From Rhinopithecus roxellana (taxonomy: Eukaryota; Chordata; Mammalia; Primates; Cercopithecidae): a DNA stretch of 64,000 nt. Positions 22,954 to 35,820 of this stretch are shown piece by piece. How positions within the stretch are numbered: the stretch's first letter is position 1; each line of letters starts with the position of its first letter. The notes below the pieces were generated by a model. The model ran no database searches, was not told where the DNA came from, and was given only the letters and a program-made list of their open reading frames with translations. The stretch is taken from positions 40,728,546 to 40,792,545 of the forward strand of contig NC_044559.1 in the NCBI RefSeq assembly GCF_007565055.1, in the 5' to 3' direction. The translations under genes were made by a program, and so were the position numbers.

Positions 22954-23544
22954 CCAGTTACACTTTGAAAGAAAGTGTTTTGTTTGTTTCCTGCCTGACT
23001 GAGGCGAGCCAGGCCACTTAATTTTGATCCAGGCCTTACCCATATGGGGAGTTCCAGGATTCCTGTGTTCTTCCATCTTTTTTCTTTGTTTTAGAAGTTT
23101 TGAAGTGTTCACCTGACCCACGTGAAGGCTCTTCTGGCCTGAAAACCCAGTTAATACAATCTGTGTCCTACTTAATACTCCAGACCTGCCAAGCCAGAAG
23201 TGCTAGGAGACAGCCCTAAGAGTTGCCTTTGTTACTGTTTCTCCTAATTCAGACCAGAGTGATAGAAGCTGTGGTTTGTAGATGTGGAACCCACTTTTTA
23301 AAGAGCACTGTACTATGGAGCCAAGATTGGGGCTCACAGAAGGTGCCCATTTTCAGGGTTCAGTGGCCACTCAGTGTACGGGGAGTCAGTTGTGGGTGGG
23401 TCAAGGTGGATTCTCCTCCACGGCTCTTTCGTGAACCTGCGTGTGCCCGGTGTGCGCCTGGCTAGGCAGACACCTCGCAGGTGCCCAGGGGCTGTCGCTC
23501 CCACCCCGCTTTTAGGGCACAGGGTTGGGGGTTAGCCACTTCCT
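22954..23544. other. BAG3 intron 1, unique segment
   Basis: No repeat, exon or RNA gene recognised. Confidence 0.4.
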
Positions 23545-23867
23545 TCTTTTGTTTTTTGGGTTTTTGTTTTTTTTGAGACAGAGTCTCACTCTGTCGCCCA
23601 GGCTGGAGTGCAGTGGTGCAATCTTGGCTCATTGCAACCTCTCACCCCCAGGTTCCAAAGATTCTCGTGCATCAGCCTCCTGAGCAGCTGGGATTACCGG
23701 CATGCGCCACCACGGCCAGCTAATTTTTGTATTTTTAGTAGAGATGGGGTTTTGCCATTTTGGACAGGCTGATCTCAAACTCCTGGGACTGGATCTGACC
23801 TCAGGTGATCCACCCACCTCGGCCTCCCAAAGTCCTGGGATTACAGACGTGAACCACTGTACCTGGG
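23545..23867 (-). repeat. Alu, full length
   Basis: Antisense Alu with a short local insertion ('gggactggatctgacctcag'). Confidence 0.92.
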
Positions 23868-25177
23868 CGGGCCCTCCTCTTCATCTGGGACATGAAACTT
23901 TGGGGTGCTCCGAGTTCCGGCAATTCTGACATGATTTGAGTGTAGTTAGGAGTAGTCAGTTTTAGATTTCTGTGACATTAACTTTTCCTTGTTTGGGAGC
24001 TTTGTATAGCTGTTGAGAGCTTGAAGGAACTTTGGAAATGAGGCCACGCAGAGTATCAGAGCTGAAAGGAACTTTGGATCATCGTTTTTCTCGGTGCGGA
24101 CCTTCAGGCTTCCTCACACACCTACGGAATCAGACCTACTTGGATTGGCTTAGAGTCTGTAATTTTTGCATTTCCTGGGTGCTTCGATACCCCAAGCGCT
24201 GGAGAGCCCCTGCTTTCTAGAACATTTTTGGGCCTCCCCTTCATTTTGCAGCTGAGAAAACTAAGGTTCACAGACGGCATGTGAGCCGCTTCCGTAACAC
24301 ATGTATTTAGAGGCAGAGCCAGCATTAGGACCAAGTGCAGCCTCTTCCCAGTTCTCCTGCTGTTCCCTCGTCACCCATGTTGCTTCTAAAAACCAGTAGT
24401 GCAGTTTAGACCTGCTCTTAGGCAAACGAGCCCAACAGCTCACCAAAGCTCAGAACCTGACCTCAGGCTTTCTCTAATCATAGTATCTTGTATATAATAG
24501 GGCACATTTTGGCTCATCTGGGGTCATTTTTTCCTGCTCTCTATCTTGGCCGTGTCGTGGAGTTGTTTGGTGCCCTGAGACTTGCGTCAGATTTTTAATG
24601 CAATGCACAAACAAGGGGGCAGAATTAACCAATTCATTTTATAAATTAATATAGTGAGATAAGCAATGAGAGTCAGGACTGAGCCCCTGGGCTCTTCTTT
24701 CCTAATTGGATTTTGTATAATATGTATTCCTGATGTCTTTAGCCAGAGATAAGGATAATGAGCTCTGAGCTGCAGGCGGGCCCTGACGAGGTGGCCATGA
24801 GAATCAGCAGTCATCTGCTTGGTCACTGTGGTTGCATCCCAGTCCCTGTCCCGTGATCACACAGAGCTGTCCCCCCAACTCTGAGGAGGCAGATTCCGAG
24901 CTCCCGCTTGCATCAGGAAGGGGCACGTAGTGAGCCTTATCTGAGAGATGCTGGTGTAACCAAGAGCCATTATCTGGATGTGCTTGAACTTGAAAACACT
25001 TAGTAGATTGAAGAGACATGTTTTAGTGAGATTCTAGGAGAATTGAAAATATTACACATTTTTTTCTTTTGATTCTTCTATTTACAAAATATCTCTCTTT
25101 GCTAGATTGTGTTGAAAACACTGTAGAAGAGAGAAAGGTCAATTTAACTCTTCCAGGCGGTGTTTTTTGTTTTTCGT
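23868..25177. other. BAG3 intron 1, unique segment
   Basis: A short MIR-like patch lies at about 24,235-24,340 ('ttttgcagctgagaaaacta', 'tttagaggcagagccagc'). No exon signal. Confidence 0.4.
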
Positions 25178-25779
25178 TTTTGTTTTTTTTTTTTGGCAGA
25201 GTTTCGCTCTTGTAGCCCAGGCTAGAGTGCAGTGGTGTGATCTCAGCTCACTGCAACCTCCGCCTCCTGGGTTCAAGTGATTCTCCTGCCTCAGTCTCCT
25301 GAGTAACTGGGATTACAGGCACCCGCCACCCCACCTAGCTAATTTTTTTTTTTTTTTTTGAGACGGAGGCTCCCTCTGTCGCCCAGGCTGGAGTGCAGTG
25401 GTGCGATTTCGGCTCACTGCAAGCTCCGCCTCCTGGGTTCACGCCATTCTCCTGCCTTAGCCTAGACTACAGGCGCCCGCCACCACGCCCAGCTAATTTT
25501 TTTTTTGTATTTTCAGTAAAGACGGGGTTTCACCGTGTTAGCCAGGATGGTCTCAGTCTCCTGACCTCGTGATCCACCCGCCTCAACCTCCCAAAGTGCT
25601 GGGATTACAGGCGTAAGTCGTCTCCATGCCCAGCCTAACCTTTGTATTTTTTTTTTTAGTGAAGACGGGGTTTCACCGTGTTGGCCAGGCTGATCTCGAA
25701 CTCCTGACCTCAGGTGATCCCCCTGCCTCAGCCTCCCAAAGTGCTGAGATGACAGGTGTGAGCCACCATGCCTGGCCCA
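25178..25779 (-). repeat. nested Alus: young AluY inside an older Alu
   Basis: The outer antisense Alu runs 25,178-25,342 and resumes at about 25,640-25,779 at the matching consensus point ('ctaatttttt' then 'ttagtgaagacggggtttca'). A younger antisense AluY (about 25,343-25,635) lies between. The inner Alu lacks 'cccgagtagctggg'. Confidence 0.88.
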
Positions 25780-27123
25780 GGCAGTGTTTTTTACTTAGTA
25801 AAAACGGAAGCATTTGCTGTTGTGACCCTAATGATGGTGGATGGGAACATTCGAATGTGGATCAGCATTCCTGGCACAGACCTCATTACGGGTGGAAGTT
25901 TCATTTTTGGTTGAAATTATTCATTCACGTAGAAGTGTTTAATTGCCTATTTTGTGAAATTCGTGTGTTTTTTATTTAAAGCAATTTTTTTTTTTTTTGA
26001 CAAAACCCCACGAGAGTGGAAGGGAGCCTGGAATGTCTTTTAGATGCAGTGCTCACAGGGAGACACATGGTTTTTTATTAAATGGCATAAATGGGTCATT
26101 AATTCACCTGGACCCGGGAGTACAGACCTCAGGACTGTTGGAGAAGCAGCCAGGCCGCCCTTGCCTGTCCTGACCTTCTCTGCTTTCCAGCTGTGCCAGC
26201 AGGCTTGGCCTGTTCAGTGGCCCTCACATGCAGTGGAGGTCCCCTTCCCCCCACGTGCCCCTCATCTTTCTGGATGCCCTTTCCCCGCAAGGCCCTCTGC
26301 CCTCCTTTGCGCTCACCTCCTCACTCTCCTCCCTGACGTCCCTCCTCACTTCCCAGCATGTCCTGGCTTCTTTCCAGTCCCTCTGTCTTGCCGAGGCATA
26401 TCCTGTGATGGTTGGAACACTCAGAAGGGTGGACCTCAGCCCCTACTTCCAGCCTGGCCCCTGGGCCTCCAGCCTGATCTGCCTCAGCTTAGCACTGACC
26501 CCCAAGCCTGCCCCTTGCCACTGCTTCCCACCGCTGTTCTGACACCACTGCCGCTGCCTGCAGTGACCACGTTCCTTCCCCGTGGACTAAGCCATGTCTC
26601 TGGAAAGGTTGAATATTGGCTTCCAGCAAGCAGTCTCTGCTGTCGGCATCTTGTGTGCAGACATAGAGTTGTTTTTCCTTCCTCCTCTCTATCCTGTCTT
26701 CTTCCCCTTTTCTTTCAATGGAGGTGCCAGATGTGCTCAGCAAGATGTACGAGATGCTCAGCTCATGGCTGACTGGTTCAGGGCCTTCTGGATCCAGGGG
26801 CTTCCCCTAGGAGGCACTGCATCTCCTCAAGGGAGTCTTGGGTCTGGAAGACCCTGGAAGGGTCTGGCTACAAGGGGTTGGGATTAGCAGCGCTCCCAGT
26901 TAAAACCAGAGAGTGTGGGTGGGATGTGGTGGAGTGGGCAGTGTGGGGGTTTGATGGAGTTTTACATAGTTATACACACATTTACCACCACCCAGAAAAA
27001 GAGAATATTCCCATCACCTCGGAAAGCTCTTTCGAGACCCTTCCCAGCCACTACCATCTCCTCCAGAGGTGACCACCATTCTGGTTTCTAGCACCATTGA
27101 TTCACTTTGTACTTCACTTTTAC
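25780..27123. other. BAG3 intron 1, no exon seen
   Basis: Contains a 242-codon plus-strand open frame (26,044-26,772) in C-rich sequence ('tctggatgccctttccccgc') typical of old L2-like or unique DNA. There is no conserved domain, splice context or start context, so I do not call a gene. Confidence 0.45.
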
Positions 27124-27422
27124 TTTTTCTTTTTTTCTTTTTGAGACAGTCTTGCTCTGTTGCCCAGGCTGGAGTGCAGTGGCATAATCTCAACTCACTG
27201 CAACCTCTGCCTCCGGGGTTCAAGCGATTCTTCTGCCTCAGCCTCCTGAATAGCAGGGACTACAGGCGCCCGCCACCATGCCCAGCTAATCTTTGTATTT
27301 TTAGTAGAGATGGGGTTTCGCCGTGTTGGTTAGGCTGGTCTCAAACTCCTGACCTCAGGTGATCTGCCTGCTTTGGCCTCCCAAGGTGCTGGGATTACAG
27401 GCTTGAGCCACCACGCCTGGCC
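27124..27422 (-). repeat. Alu, full length
   Basis: Antisense Alu bounded by 'ttcacttttactttttc' and 'ccttcacttttgattcc'. Confidence 0.92.
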
Positions 27423-30022
27423 CTATCCTTCACTTTTGATTCCTTTGACGCTTTGGAGTCTGAAGAGCATAATTTTGCGCCTGTTTAGGGAGAAACTCAC
27501 ATTTATTGCCAGTCTTCCGGGCATTCCTCTTGATGTGACCTTATAAAACCTCACCACATTTCCCAGGCAGGTGTTGGCTAGCTCCATTTTTTAGAAAAGG
27601 AAGTGAAGGCTTACAGAGGTAAGAGAATTAGCCAAGCTCATAGAACTGTTAGGAATAGAGGTACGAATCACACTTAGACCCCATCTAGGGCAGCGTCTAC
27701 CCTGGAAGAGCCCGTGCCTTTCCCCAGCCCTCAGGGCCTCCGTGCTTTCCAAGTCATTCTGCTGCTTGTTTGTTTCCTGCCTCCTTAGCCCATCTTCTAA
27801 GCGCCTGTTGGCAGGGAGTGCGCCTTGCTGGTTTGATAACCCCGTAGGACTGCTCAGCAGGTGGCAGGATGTTCGCCCAGGAGCAGGAGGCGGATGAGGG
27901 TTTGCTCGCTGCTGGGCCCTGCTGTGTGGAGTGTGCAGATGGTAGAGGCTTTTGTGCATGGCTGGGAAGAAACAATGAGCCCCTGGGCAGCCAGCAAAAA
28001 TGACACTGCAGGACGAATGCAGGCCCCGGTTTCGGCTGGAAGGAGGAGGACCTCAGTGTGTGGACACAGTGCCCACAGGCGTGTTATGACTCAACGCTGA
28101 GTAGCAGAGGGTTTCTTCAGTGCCTCTTGCTGGCTCCCGGTCAGGGCCACCTCACGGCAGGAATTCAGCTCTGAATGTGAGGCCTGGACCTGCTCCTGCT
28201 CTTGGGTGACCTGAGAGTTAAGCAGGCTAATGTAATGCCGCCGCCCTGAGCACGTGGCTGTTCTAATCTGAGAATGCCTGTCTGCCCATGTCCCCAAGGA
28301 CACAGTGACACCCATGCCTTTCCTGTGTGCTGGAGGCCCTCCAAGGGCAGGGTCTCAGTAGGAGGGAGGCAGTTGATGGGCCTGAAAGGGCTAAACCAGG
28401 GTCAGCCACCTGGTGCCCACGCCTGCACACAAATAGAAACATCACAGAATTAATGGTCTGTTCACTCAAAGTGCAGAGCAGCCCTCAGTATCTGTCCTTA
28501 ACTTTTGATTGATTTTGTAGCAGTAGAGATTGTCCCCTAAAAGCTCGTAGATTTTTAGCCTTTGGCATTTGTTTGCTGTGCAGAGAGCTGCCTCTGTCAG
28601 GAAAGATCACTCCCCTTCTTAAGAGTTGCCCTACACAGATATATGCAAGTGACATGTATTAGTAGCTCCCCTCCTGGGAAAGGACCCTCAGCGCTCGGGG
28701 ACTGTTAGGACTTCTGTTGCGCAGCCCCAGCTTGCTGAGAGATGGCATTGCCCAGTGAGTGACTGGCCAGCCTTGTTGTCTGAAATAAGATCTTTCCTGT
28801 GGTACATCTGGAACTTGGCCTTCTCAAGGGTCTGAAAATAGCCAGGCCACTGAAGGGAGAACTTCAAGAGAGGGCATAAGAGAAGGACTCCAACTGCTCC
28901 TAGCCCAAGCAGGCTCTGTTGTGTTGAAGAAAAAGTTCTTCAGTGATACTTGTTAAAACACAGTCATGAAGATTTATTCAGGGCCATCAAGATAGGCACA
29001 GGGACCATGGCAGTGGGGTCTTGCAGTCGAGGGGAGAGACTGGGTGCAACTTCAAGTACAGCACAGGCGAGTGGGAATTTATAGTCAGGGAGCAGTGTGG
29101 GGGTCAGTGGATGGAACATTAGAAGAGGAAGCGTCAGGGCTAAGGGCGTTTCTGGCTACGCTGACCAAACAGGATTCTTGCTGAAGACAGGCCAGGGTGA
29201 TTAGACAGCACCTGGGGAAGATGGAGGCTGAGGAAGCTGATCAGATAGTGAGGCTGGGGAGGGGACTTCTGGCTAAACTGTCTTAGCAGTGTCTTTTGCT
29301 AAAACTTGGCTTTACAGGGAAGTGCACAGATGGGCCTAGGAGACGCTTCAGAAGCCTAAGGTTTGGCCAAGCAGAGAATCTTTGTCAGTTGGCATCGTTA
29401 GGCGGCACAGTTAACCCTGGGTGCTCCTCTCCCCCTGAGCTGCCTCTGCGTCCCTGTCCTTCCCCTTCCTGCAAATTGTTCTAACAGTACTCCTGAGGAG
29501 GCAGCCCTCACTCCCCAGCCCACTTCTCTGTAAAGATTCCCAAACTGTGTCCTGTGTTTGGGCCCAGCACAAGCTCTGTGTTGCTGGGAAACGTGAGGGC
29601 CTTTTTAGAAACAGAGATGCTTGCTGTAATGTAGAGGTTGGAGCTGACCCCTGCTCCTGGAGCTTACCTTCTGATCCGGGTCTCTGAAAATGCGGGCGTG
29701 GGCAGCTCTCCTACACCCACTGCTACCCTTGTTCACCCAGAAAAGAAACCTGTCTTACCAGTTTGGGGAATTGGAACCTTTCCTGTGCTTAACAGATACT
29801 TTTGGCTTTCTCCTGATGCCCCTAGTTCGTAAACTGTTGGCCAGAGAGCAGGCTCTAGAGGGGTAGAGGGTTTGGAGGCTGCAGGGGCTGGGAGCTGGCT
29901 GACGCTGTGAGGCCCAAGCCACTCGGGAAGATCACAGTGCCAAGTGCCACACTGTTTCCTCCGCCAGGAGGGTTCACTTCCCAGTTTCTAACGAGCCTGT
30001 GTTTCTCCACTTTTTATTTCAG
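27423..30022. other. BAG3 intron 1, 3' end
   Basis: A MIR-like patch lies at 27,530-27,680. 28,960-29,300 has the look of an old ERV/LTR segment ('gaagatttattcagggcc') but I cannot name it. Just before exon 2 is a pyrimidine tract and the acceptor 'ctttttatttcag'. No further exon is seen. Confidence 0.45.
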
Positions 30023-30349
30023 GAGACTCCATCCTCTGCCAATGGCCCTTCCCGGGAGGGCTCTAGACTGCCGCCTGCTAGGGAAGGCCACCCTGTGTAT
30101 CCCCAGCTCCGACCAGGCTACATTCCCATTCCCGTGCTCCATGAAGGCGCTGAGAACCGGCAGGCGCACCCTTTCCACGCCTATCCCCAGCCTGGGATGC
30201 AGCGGTTCCGAACTGAGGCGGCACCAGCGGCTCCTCAGAGGTCCCAGTCACCTCTGCGGGGTATGCCAGAAACCACTCAGCCAGATAAACAGTGTGGACA
30301 GGTGGCAGCAGTGGCGGCAGCCCAGCCCCCAGCCTCTCACGGACCTGAG
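30023..30349 (+). CDS. BAG3: BAG3 coding exon 2 (residues 61-169, first IPV motif)
   Basis: Acceptor tttatttcag|GAG, donor GAG|gtaagg, 109 codons, phase 0 at both ends. Residues 94-98 are IPIPV; I96-P97-V98 is the first IPV motif, which docks HSPB6/HSPB8 in the human protein. RSQSP around S136 is the first of two 14-3-3-type RSxSxP motifs. Residue 151 is cysteine, the site of the human C151R polymorphism. Compared with human from memory, differences include A108, A113, P128 and V157 in low-complexity stretches. An open frame in the opposite strand (30,078-30,485) is a shadow of this GC-rich exon. Confidence 0.97.
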
Positions 30350-31218
30350 GTAAGGAGAGGCCAGGCTCACGGGCCTGCTGGGGAGTGAGCCGCTGTGCTT
30401 CCCAGGCCGGGCCTAGTCCCCGAGGACACTGCCCTGGGCCAGGCACCTGTTCACATGCAAGGCATCTAGGCCTGGCCTGCAGCATCAGAGGTCACCCAGC
30501 AAAGACAGGGTGATAGCCCCATGTCATCCCCCAGCATCTCATAGGGCTGTTCTTCAGTGGGGCAGGGCAGGAATCACATGGCTTCTTTTTGTAGTTAAGG
30601 AACAGCTCGGAAGGGCACACTACAGCCTGCCTGCTCCAGATGCACGCAGGTGGAGGGAGCAGAGCTGGGACCGGAAGCCTGGCCTGCCTTCTGGCTCCTA
30701 ATTTCCGTGCTCCTCATTCACACTGGGCTTTCTATTTAGAAACACAGAGATAGCTGTGTACTATTTTGTTCAGTTCAATGCTTATGGATAAATCTTAACC
30801 ACTTGTGGAGCTATATTGATAGGCAAATGAGACCCCATGCCTGTCCTCACTGTGCACCACAGTTTAAAAAGAAATAAGGAGTCAGCGAGGCAACTGCTTT
30901 AAGACGGCATTTTAATCCTGAAGCCAAACATCTCAGGGATATGTCAATGGATTCTGTGCATTAATAGCTAAAAAATATTTAATCTGGTTCTTAGCTGAGA
31001 TTTGAGGCATTCCTAGTAGGATTCCTGAGCAGTAAGCCCTCTCATTTTCCTGTCTGTAGATCATCCCGTTGTGTGTCAGCGTTGTTCCTGGGCACAAACT
31101 CCCATGTCCTATCTGCACCCAGAGTCACACTTGCCTCTCAGCTCCGTCTGAATCTGTTCAGCTTCACACCTGCTTGAGAGTGAAAAGTTACAGTTAATGG
31201 GGAATACCAGAGGCTTTT
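30350..31218. other. BAG3 intron 2, unique part
   Basis: No repeat, exon or RNA gene recognised. Confidence 0.5.
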
Positions 31219-31500
31219 TTCTTTTCTTAAAGAGGTAGTACCTGGCTGAGGCAGGTGTATTACTTGAGGCCAGAAATTTGAGACTAGCCTGGCCAACATG
31301 GTGAAACCTCGTCTCTACAAAATATGCAAAAATTAGCCAGGCAGGGTAGCACATTCCTGTAATCCCAGCTACTCAGGAGGTTGAGGCAGAGAATTGCTTG
31401 AACCCAGGAGGCAGAGGTTGCAGTGAGCTGAGATCGCACCACTGCCCTCCAACCTAGGTGATAGAGCGAGATTTTCTCAGAAAAACAAAAACAACAACAA
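31219..31500 (+). repeat. Alu, 5'-truncated
   Basis: Sense Alu that begins at 'ggctgaggcaggtgtattac' and lacks the 'ggccgggcgcggtggctca' head. The tail is (CAA)n. Confidence 0.88.
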
Positions 31501-31870
31501 CAAAAGAAGTAATACCTATATTTATAATGGTTTTGCTGCAAGAAATCAAAGTGACACGTAAATCTGAGACATCTTCGCAAATTTAAGCTAACAAGGCACT
31601 TAGAAGGGGAAATGCTCTTAATTTCGAGGTGAATAGAAGGTGGCCCAGCAGGGAAAGGGACTTGAGCTGCCTTGGGCCACACGGGATGCTTGCAGCTCCC
31701 AGCTGCTCAGCCGAGTTCTCTGTAGATTGGCAGAGAAAGGGTAGTGGGGACAACACATCCCCTGTATGAGCACTTCCTGTGTGCTGGCCCGGGGCTGAGG
31801 CACATGCCCAGGTGACTGACGTCATCTTCAGAGCAGCCCGGTGAGGGAGGGGGCGCTCTTCCTATATTTT

Positions 31871-32178
31871 GTTTTTTTGTTTGTTTGTTTTTGTTTTGAG
31901 ACAGAGTCTCGCTCTGTCGCCCAGGCTGGAGTGCAGTGGCGCAATCTCGACTCACTACAAATTCCGTCTCCCGGGTTCAGCCATTCTCCTGCCTCAGCCT
32001 CCCAAGTAGCTGGGATGACAGCCGTGCACCACCACCCCCGGCTAATTTTTTGTATTTTTAGTAGAGATGGGGTTTCACCATGTTGGCCAGGATGGTCTTT
32101 ATCTCCTGACCTTGTGATCCACCCACCTCAGCCTCCCAAAGTGCTGGGATTACAGGCGTGAGCCACTGCGCCGGGCCC
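31871..32178 (-). repeat. Alu, full length
   Basis: Antisense Alu flanked by 'ctcttcctatattttg' (31,856-31,871 and 32,180-32,195). Confidence 0.95.
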
Positions 32179-32282
32179 ACTCTTCCTATATTTTGAATGA
32201 AGCTTAGAAAATGATTGAATTACTAGGAATTTGAACATAGGCCCCTTGACTCCAAAGCCTTCAGTCTTTGTTTTGTGTGTGT

Positions 32283-32558
32283 GGTTTTTTTTTTGAAATG
32301 GAGTCTCTCTGTCGCCCAGACTGGAGTGCAGTGGTGCAATCTCAGCTCACTGCAACCTCTGCCTCCTGCCTCAGCTTCCTGAGTAGCTGGGACTACAGGC
32401 GCCCACCACCATGCCCGGCTAATTTTTATATTTTTAGTAGAGGTGGGGTTTCACCATGTTGACCAGGCTGGTCTTGAGCTCCTGACCTCAGGTTGTCTGC
32501 TCACCTAGGCCTCCCAAAGTGCTGGGATTACAGGCGCGAGCCACTGCGCCCAGCCCCA
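32283..32558 (-). repeat. Alu, full length
   Basis: Antisense Alu about 160 bp upstream of BAG3 exon 3; a small deletion removes the 'gggttcaagcgattc' block. Confidence 0.92.
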
Positions 32559-32721
32559 AAGCTCCCAGTCTTAACCCCACATTTTGAAAATTGAAAATTA
32601 CAGATAGGAGGTCTTACGATATGGATTGCCCTGAGGAGGTGCACAGCAGAAGGCATGGTCAGGATGCCACGGCAGGGGGTTCATTCGTGGGGTCATGCCC
32701 TCTACTCTGTGTCTCTTGCAG

Positions 32722-33123
32722 CGGTCCCAGTCTCCAGCTGCCTCCGACTGCTCATCCTCATCCTCCTCGGCTAGCCTGCCTTCCTCTGGCAGGAGCAGCC
32801 TGGGCAGTCACCAGCTCCCGCGGGGATACATCTCCATTCCGGTGATACACGAGCAGAACGTTACCCGGCCAGCAGCCCAGCCCTCCTTCCACCAAGCCCA
32901 GAAGACGCACTACCCAGCGCAGCAGGGGGAGTACCAGACCCACCAGCCTGTGTACCACAAGATCCAGGGGGATGACTGGGAGCCTCGGCCCCTGCGGGCA
33001 GCTTCCCCATTCAGGTCACCTGTCCAGAGTGCATCGAGCCGGGAGGGCTCACCAGCCAGGAGCAGCACGCCACTCCACTCCCCCTCGCCCATCCGTGTGC
33101 ACACCGTGGTCGACAGGCCTCAG
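32722..33123 (+). CDS. BAG3: BAG3 coding exon 3 (residues 170-303, second IPV motif)
   Basis: Acceptor gtctcttgcag|CGG, donor CAG|gtacgg, 134 codons, phase 0. It opens with RSQSP, the second RSxSxP 14-3-3-type motif (S173), then a serine run (180-185). Residues 206-210 are ISIPV, the second IPV motif. P209 is intact; P209L in human causes severe childhood myofibrillar myopathy. The SPARSSTPLHSPSPIRVH stretch is an SP/TP-rich phosphorylation region as in human. Differences from human recalled from memory include P and S in FRSPVQSASS. Confidence 0.97.
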
Positions 33124-35170
33124 GTACGGGAAGTTAGTCGTCAGCAGACTGGTTATGGTGGTATGTCTCCAGGGCTGCAGGAGCTCTGTGGGTGCCCTGG
33201 GTTCCCCCTTTATCCCTGCCTATTTAACGTGTGTACCTGGAGGGAAGTGAGATTTGAGAAACTGCTAGGTATTAACAGAAATTCAGGACAATTGCTCAGG
33301 CCCTCCGCACTCCGCAGCTTTTGCTGGGCTGATCATTGTGCGTTGCGGCTGACTTAGGGCAGAAGAAACAGCTTGGAAGAACTTACATACCTGGGACCAG
33401 GTTCCTTCGTGCCCACCACACCCTTTCAGGGCTCTTCACACCCCCATCCACACTGCAGCCACAGCCTCATCTTGGGTGTAGGCAGCGCGTCACCTTCCGC
33501 TCAGTTACCCACTCCAGTCTGCAGGCCCATTCTGCTTATTCCCGCACCTGTGCCGCTGCCCATGCTGAACCCGCTCCCTGAAATGCCTGCACAGTACAGG
33601 TTCGCTCCGTCCTCCAAGGGATGAGCCAGTCTTGTCTCCTCCATGAAGCCTACTCATCCTTCTCATCTCATGACGCCTCATATGAGTCCCTTAATGAGAG
33701 ACTCCCAGCTTGTATGAGTTCAACATGTGATTATTCTGGGTATTTCAGAAGTGTTCATTTTATCTCTTCAGCTTAGGGCTGAGCCTGACCACAAGGCCCA
33801 TGTCTTAACCCCCCTCCTCCCTTTGTAATCAGGTACCATGTGGTCTGGCTGAGGCATCAGCCAGCTATGGCGGATTGGAAGCCGTGCTGGCCTGGGGAAG
33901 GTTGCAGGCAGGGGTCTGGTTATCTTCCAGTGGAGACACGAAGTGCAGGTTCCTGGAAGAGGATGTCATTTAGTGTGAGCAGCTTGCAGCTTAGCAGCAG
34001 AACAGTCAGCAGCCCTGGGCCCCCTGTGGCTGCAACTCCAGCAGCTGAATGCTATAGTTTTTAAAGAGGAAAGCCCCTTGTGAACAAACATGGGTTATTC
34101 TTTTATTACAAATGGTCACAATGGCCAGGGCGCTAGAATAGAGCACCCTCCTCTTAAAATTTTTTTTTGTTTGGAAATAATTTCAACCTGATAGAAGAGT
34201 TGTGTGAATCATACAGAGTCCCACATGCACTTCATCCAGTTCACTGTTCGTCAGCATGTCTGCATCCGCCTTGCCATGTCTTCTCTCTCTTATATTAGTG
34301 ATGTTTTAACTGTTTGAAAATTATTCGCAGACGTGATGTCCCTTTTCCCCTGAATAGCAAATATTTTCCTAAGAGGAAAACATTCTCGTTCATAACCATG
34401 GCAGACTTACAAGATTCGGGAAATTTAACATTCTTATAACATTATTATCCAGTACACAGCCCATTTTCTAATCTTTTTTATAGCAGTTTGTCCCCACTTC
34501 CAGGATGTCTTCCAGGATTGAACAAGGATCATGAGCACTGCATTTAGATGCAACTTCTCTTTAGTCTTCCCTCAGTCTGGGACAGTTCCTCGGCCTTTCT
34601 TGACTTTCATGGCCTTGATGTTTTTGAAGAGCACAGGCCGTGGAACACCCTCTCTAAAGTGTTTCTAAAGTCACTTCTTACACAGCCGTCTCGTTGTCAG
34701 AACCTAGGAGGGGTGGTTGGGTTGTGAGTGGTAAGGGCCAAAGCTGAGGATGTCTGGACTGGCGAAAGAGATTTAATGGAAAAGGAGGTTGCTGGAGTGT
34801 AGACAGCTACGTCTCACACTAGATCCATACTTGGATTCAGCAATCCTAGGAGGGGCCCATTTGTAGAGAGAGGGATATTTTATCTAAATCATTCCCATGT
34901 ATTTCTCATAATCAGTGAAACAATATCTCATCCTGTTTTTACCCCCATTAACCATGTTTGTGGTAACCTCCCTTTTAGAGCTGATGCAAAGTTCCCTTTC
35001 GGGAGGCTTTCCAGGATTTCACCTCACTGAACATTATAGTGGAATTGAGTGTTGTAAACCGGGAATAGTTTAGAAATAATACAGTCTAGTTATTTCCCAG
35101 TTGATGAAATTAGGGTGAGATTTTGAAAGAGGTTTTAGATATTCACTTACATGAATAAGAGCCAAGATAA
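33124..35170. other. BAG3 intron 3, first part, with old LINE fragment
   Basis: 34,150-34,650 looks like an antisense 3' piece of an old L1M/L2-age LINE ('ttggaaataatttcaacctg', 'tagtcttccctcagtctggg', 'tttttgaagagcacaggcc'); the family is uncertain. The rest is unique with no exon. Confidence 0.45.
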
Positions 35171-35477
35171 GGCCAAGCACAGTGGCTCACACCTGTAATC
35201 CTAGCACTTTGGGAGGCCGAGGTGGGTGCATCACTTAAGGTCAGGAGTTCAAGACCAGCCTGGCCAACATGGTGAAACCCCATCTCTACTAAAAAATACA
35301 AAAAAAAATTAGCCGGGCATGGTGGCGGGCGCCCGTAATCCCAGCTACTTGAGAGGCTGGGGTGGGAGGATTGCTTGAACCCAGGAGGCGGAGGTTGCAG
35401 TGAACTGAGATCACACCACTGCACACTCCAGCCTGGGTGACAGAGCGAGGCTCCACCTCAAAAAAAAACCAAAAAGA
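35171..35477 (+). repeat. Alu, full length
   Basis: Sense Alu, 'ggccaagcacagtggctcac' to an A8 tail. Confidence 0.93.
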
Positions 35478-35524
35478 GTCAATGTATTTTTGTTTTGAGC
35501 ATAGCTCATTTAAAAATATATGGT

Positions 35525-35820
35525 TTACTTGGCATGGTGGCTCACACCTATAATCCTAGCACTTTGGGAGGCTGAGGTGGGCAGATTGCTTGAGCTCAGA
35601 AATTCAAGACCAGCCTAGGCAGCATGGCAAAACCCTGTCTCTACAAAAAAAAAATACAAAAATTAGCCAGGCATGATGGTATGTGCCTGTAGTTCCAACT
35701 AATCACAAAGCTAAGGTGAGAGGATCACCTGAGGCCAGAAGGTTGAGGCTGTAGTGAGCTGTGATAACCCCACTGCACTCCAGCCTGGGCAACAGAGCGA
35801 GACCCCGTCCCCCTCAAAAC
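35525..35820 (+). repeat. Alu, older full length
   Basis: Sense Alu from 'acttggcatggtggctcaca' to 'gagaccccgtccccctcaa'; strongly diverged, probably AluJ. Confidence 0.88.

Noticed and set aside
26044..26772. 242-codon plus-strand frame in BAG3 intron 1
   Set aside because: C-rich, no domain, no exon boundaries and poor start context. Likely chance openness.
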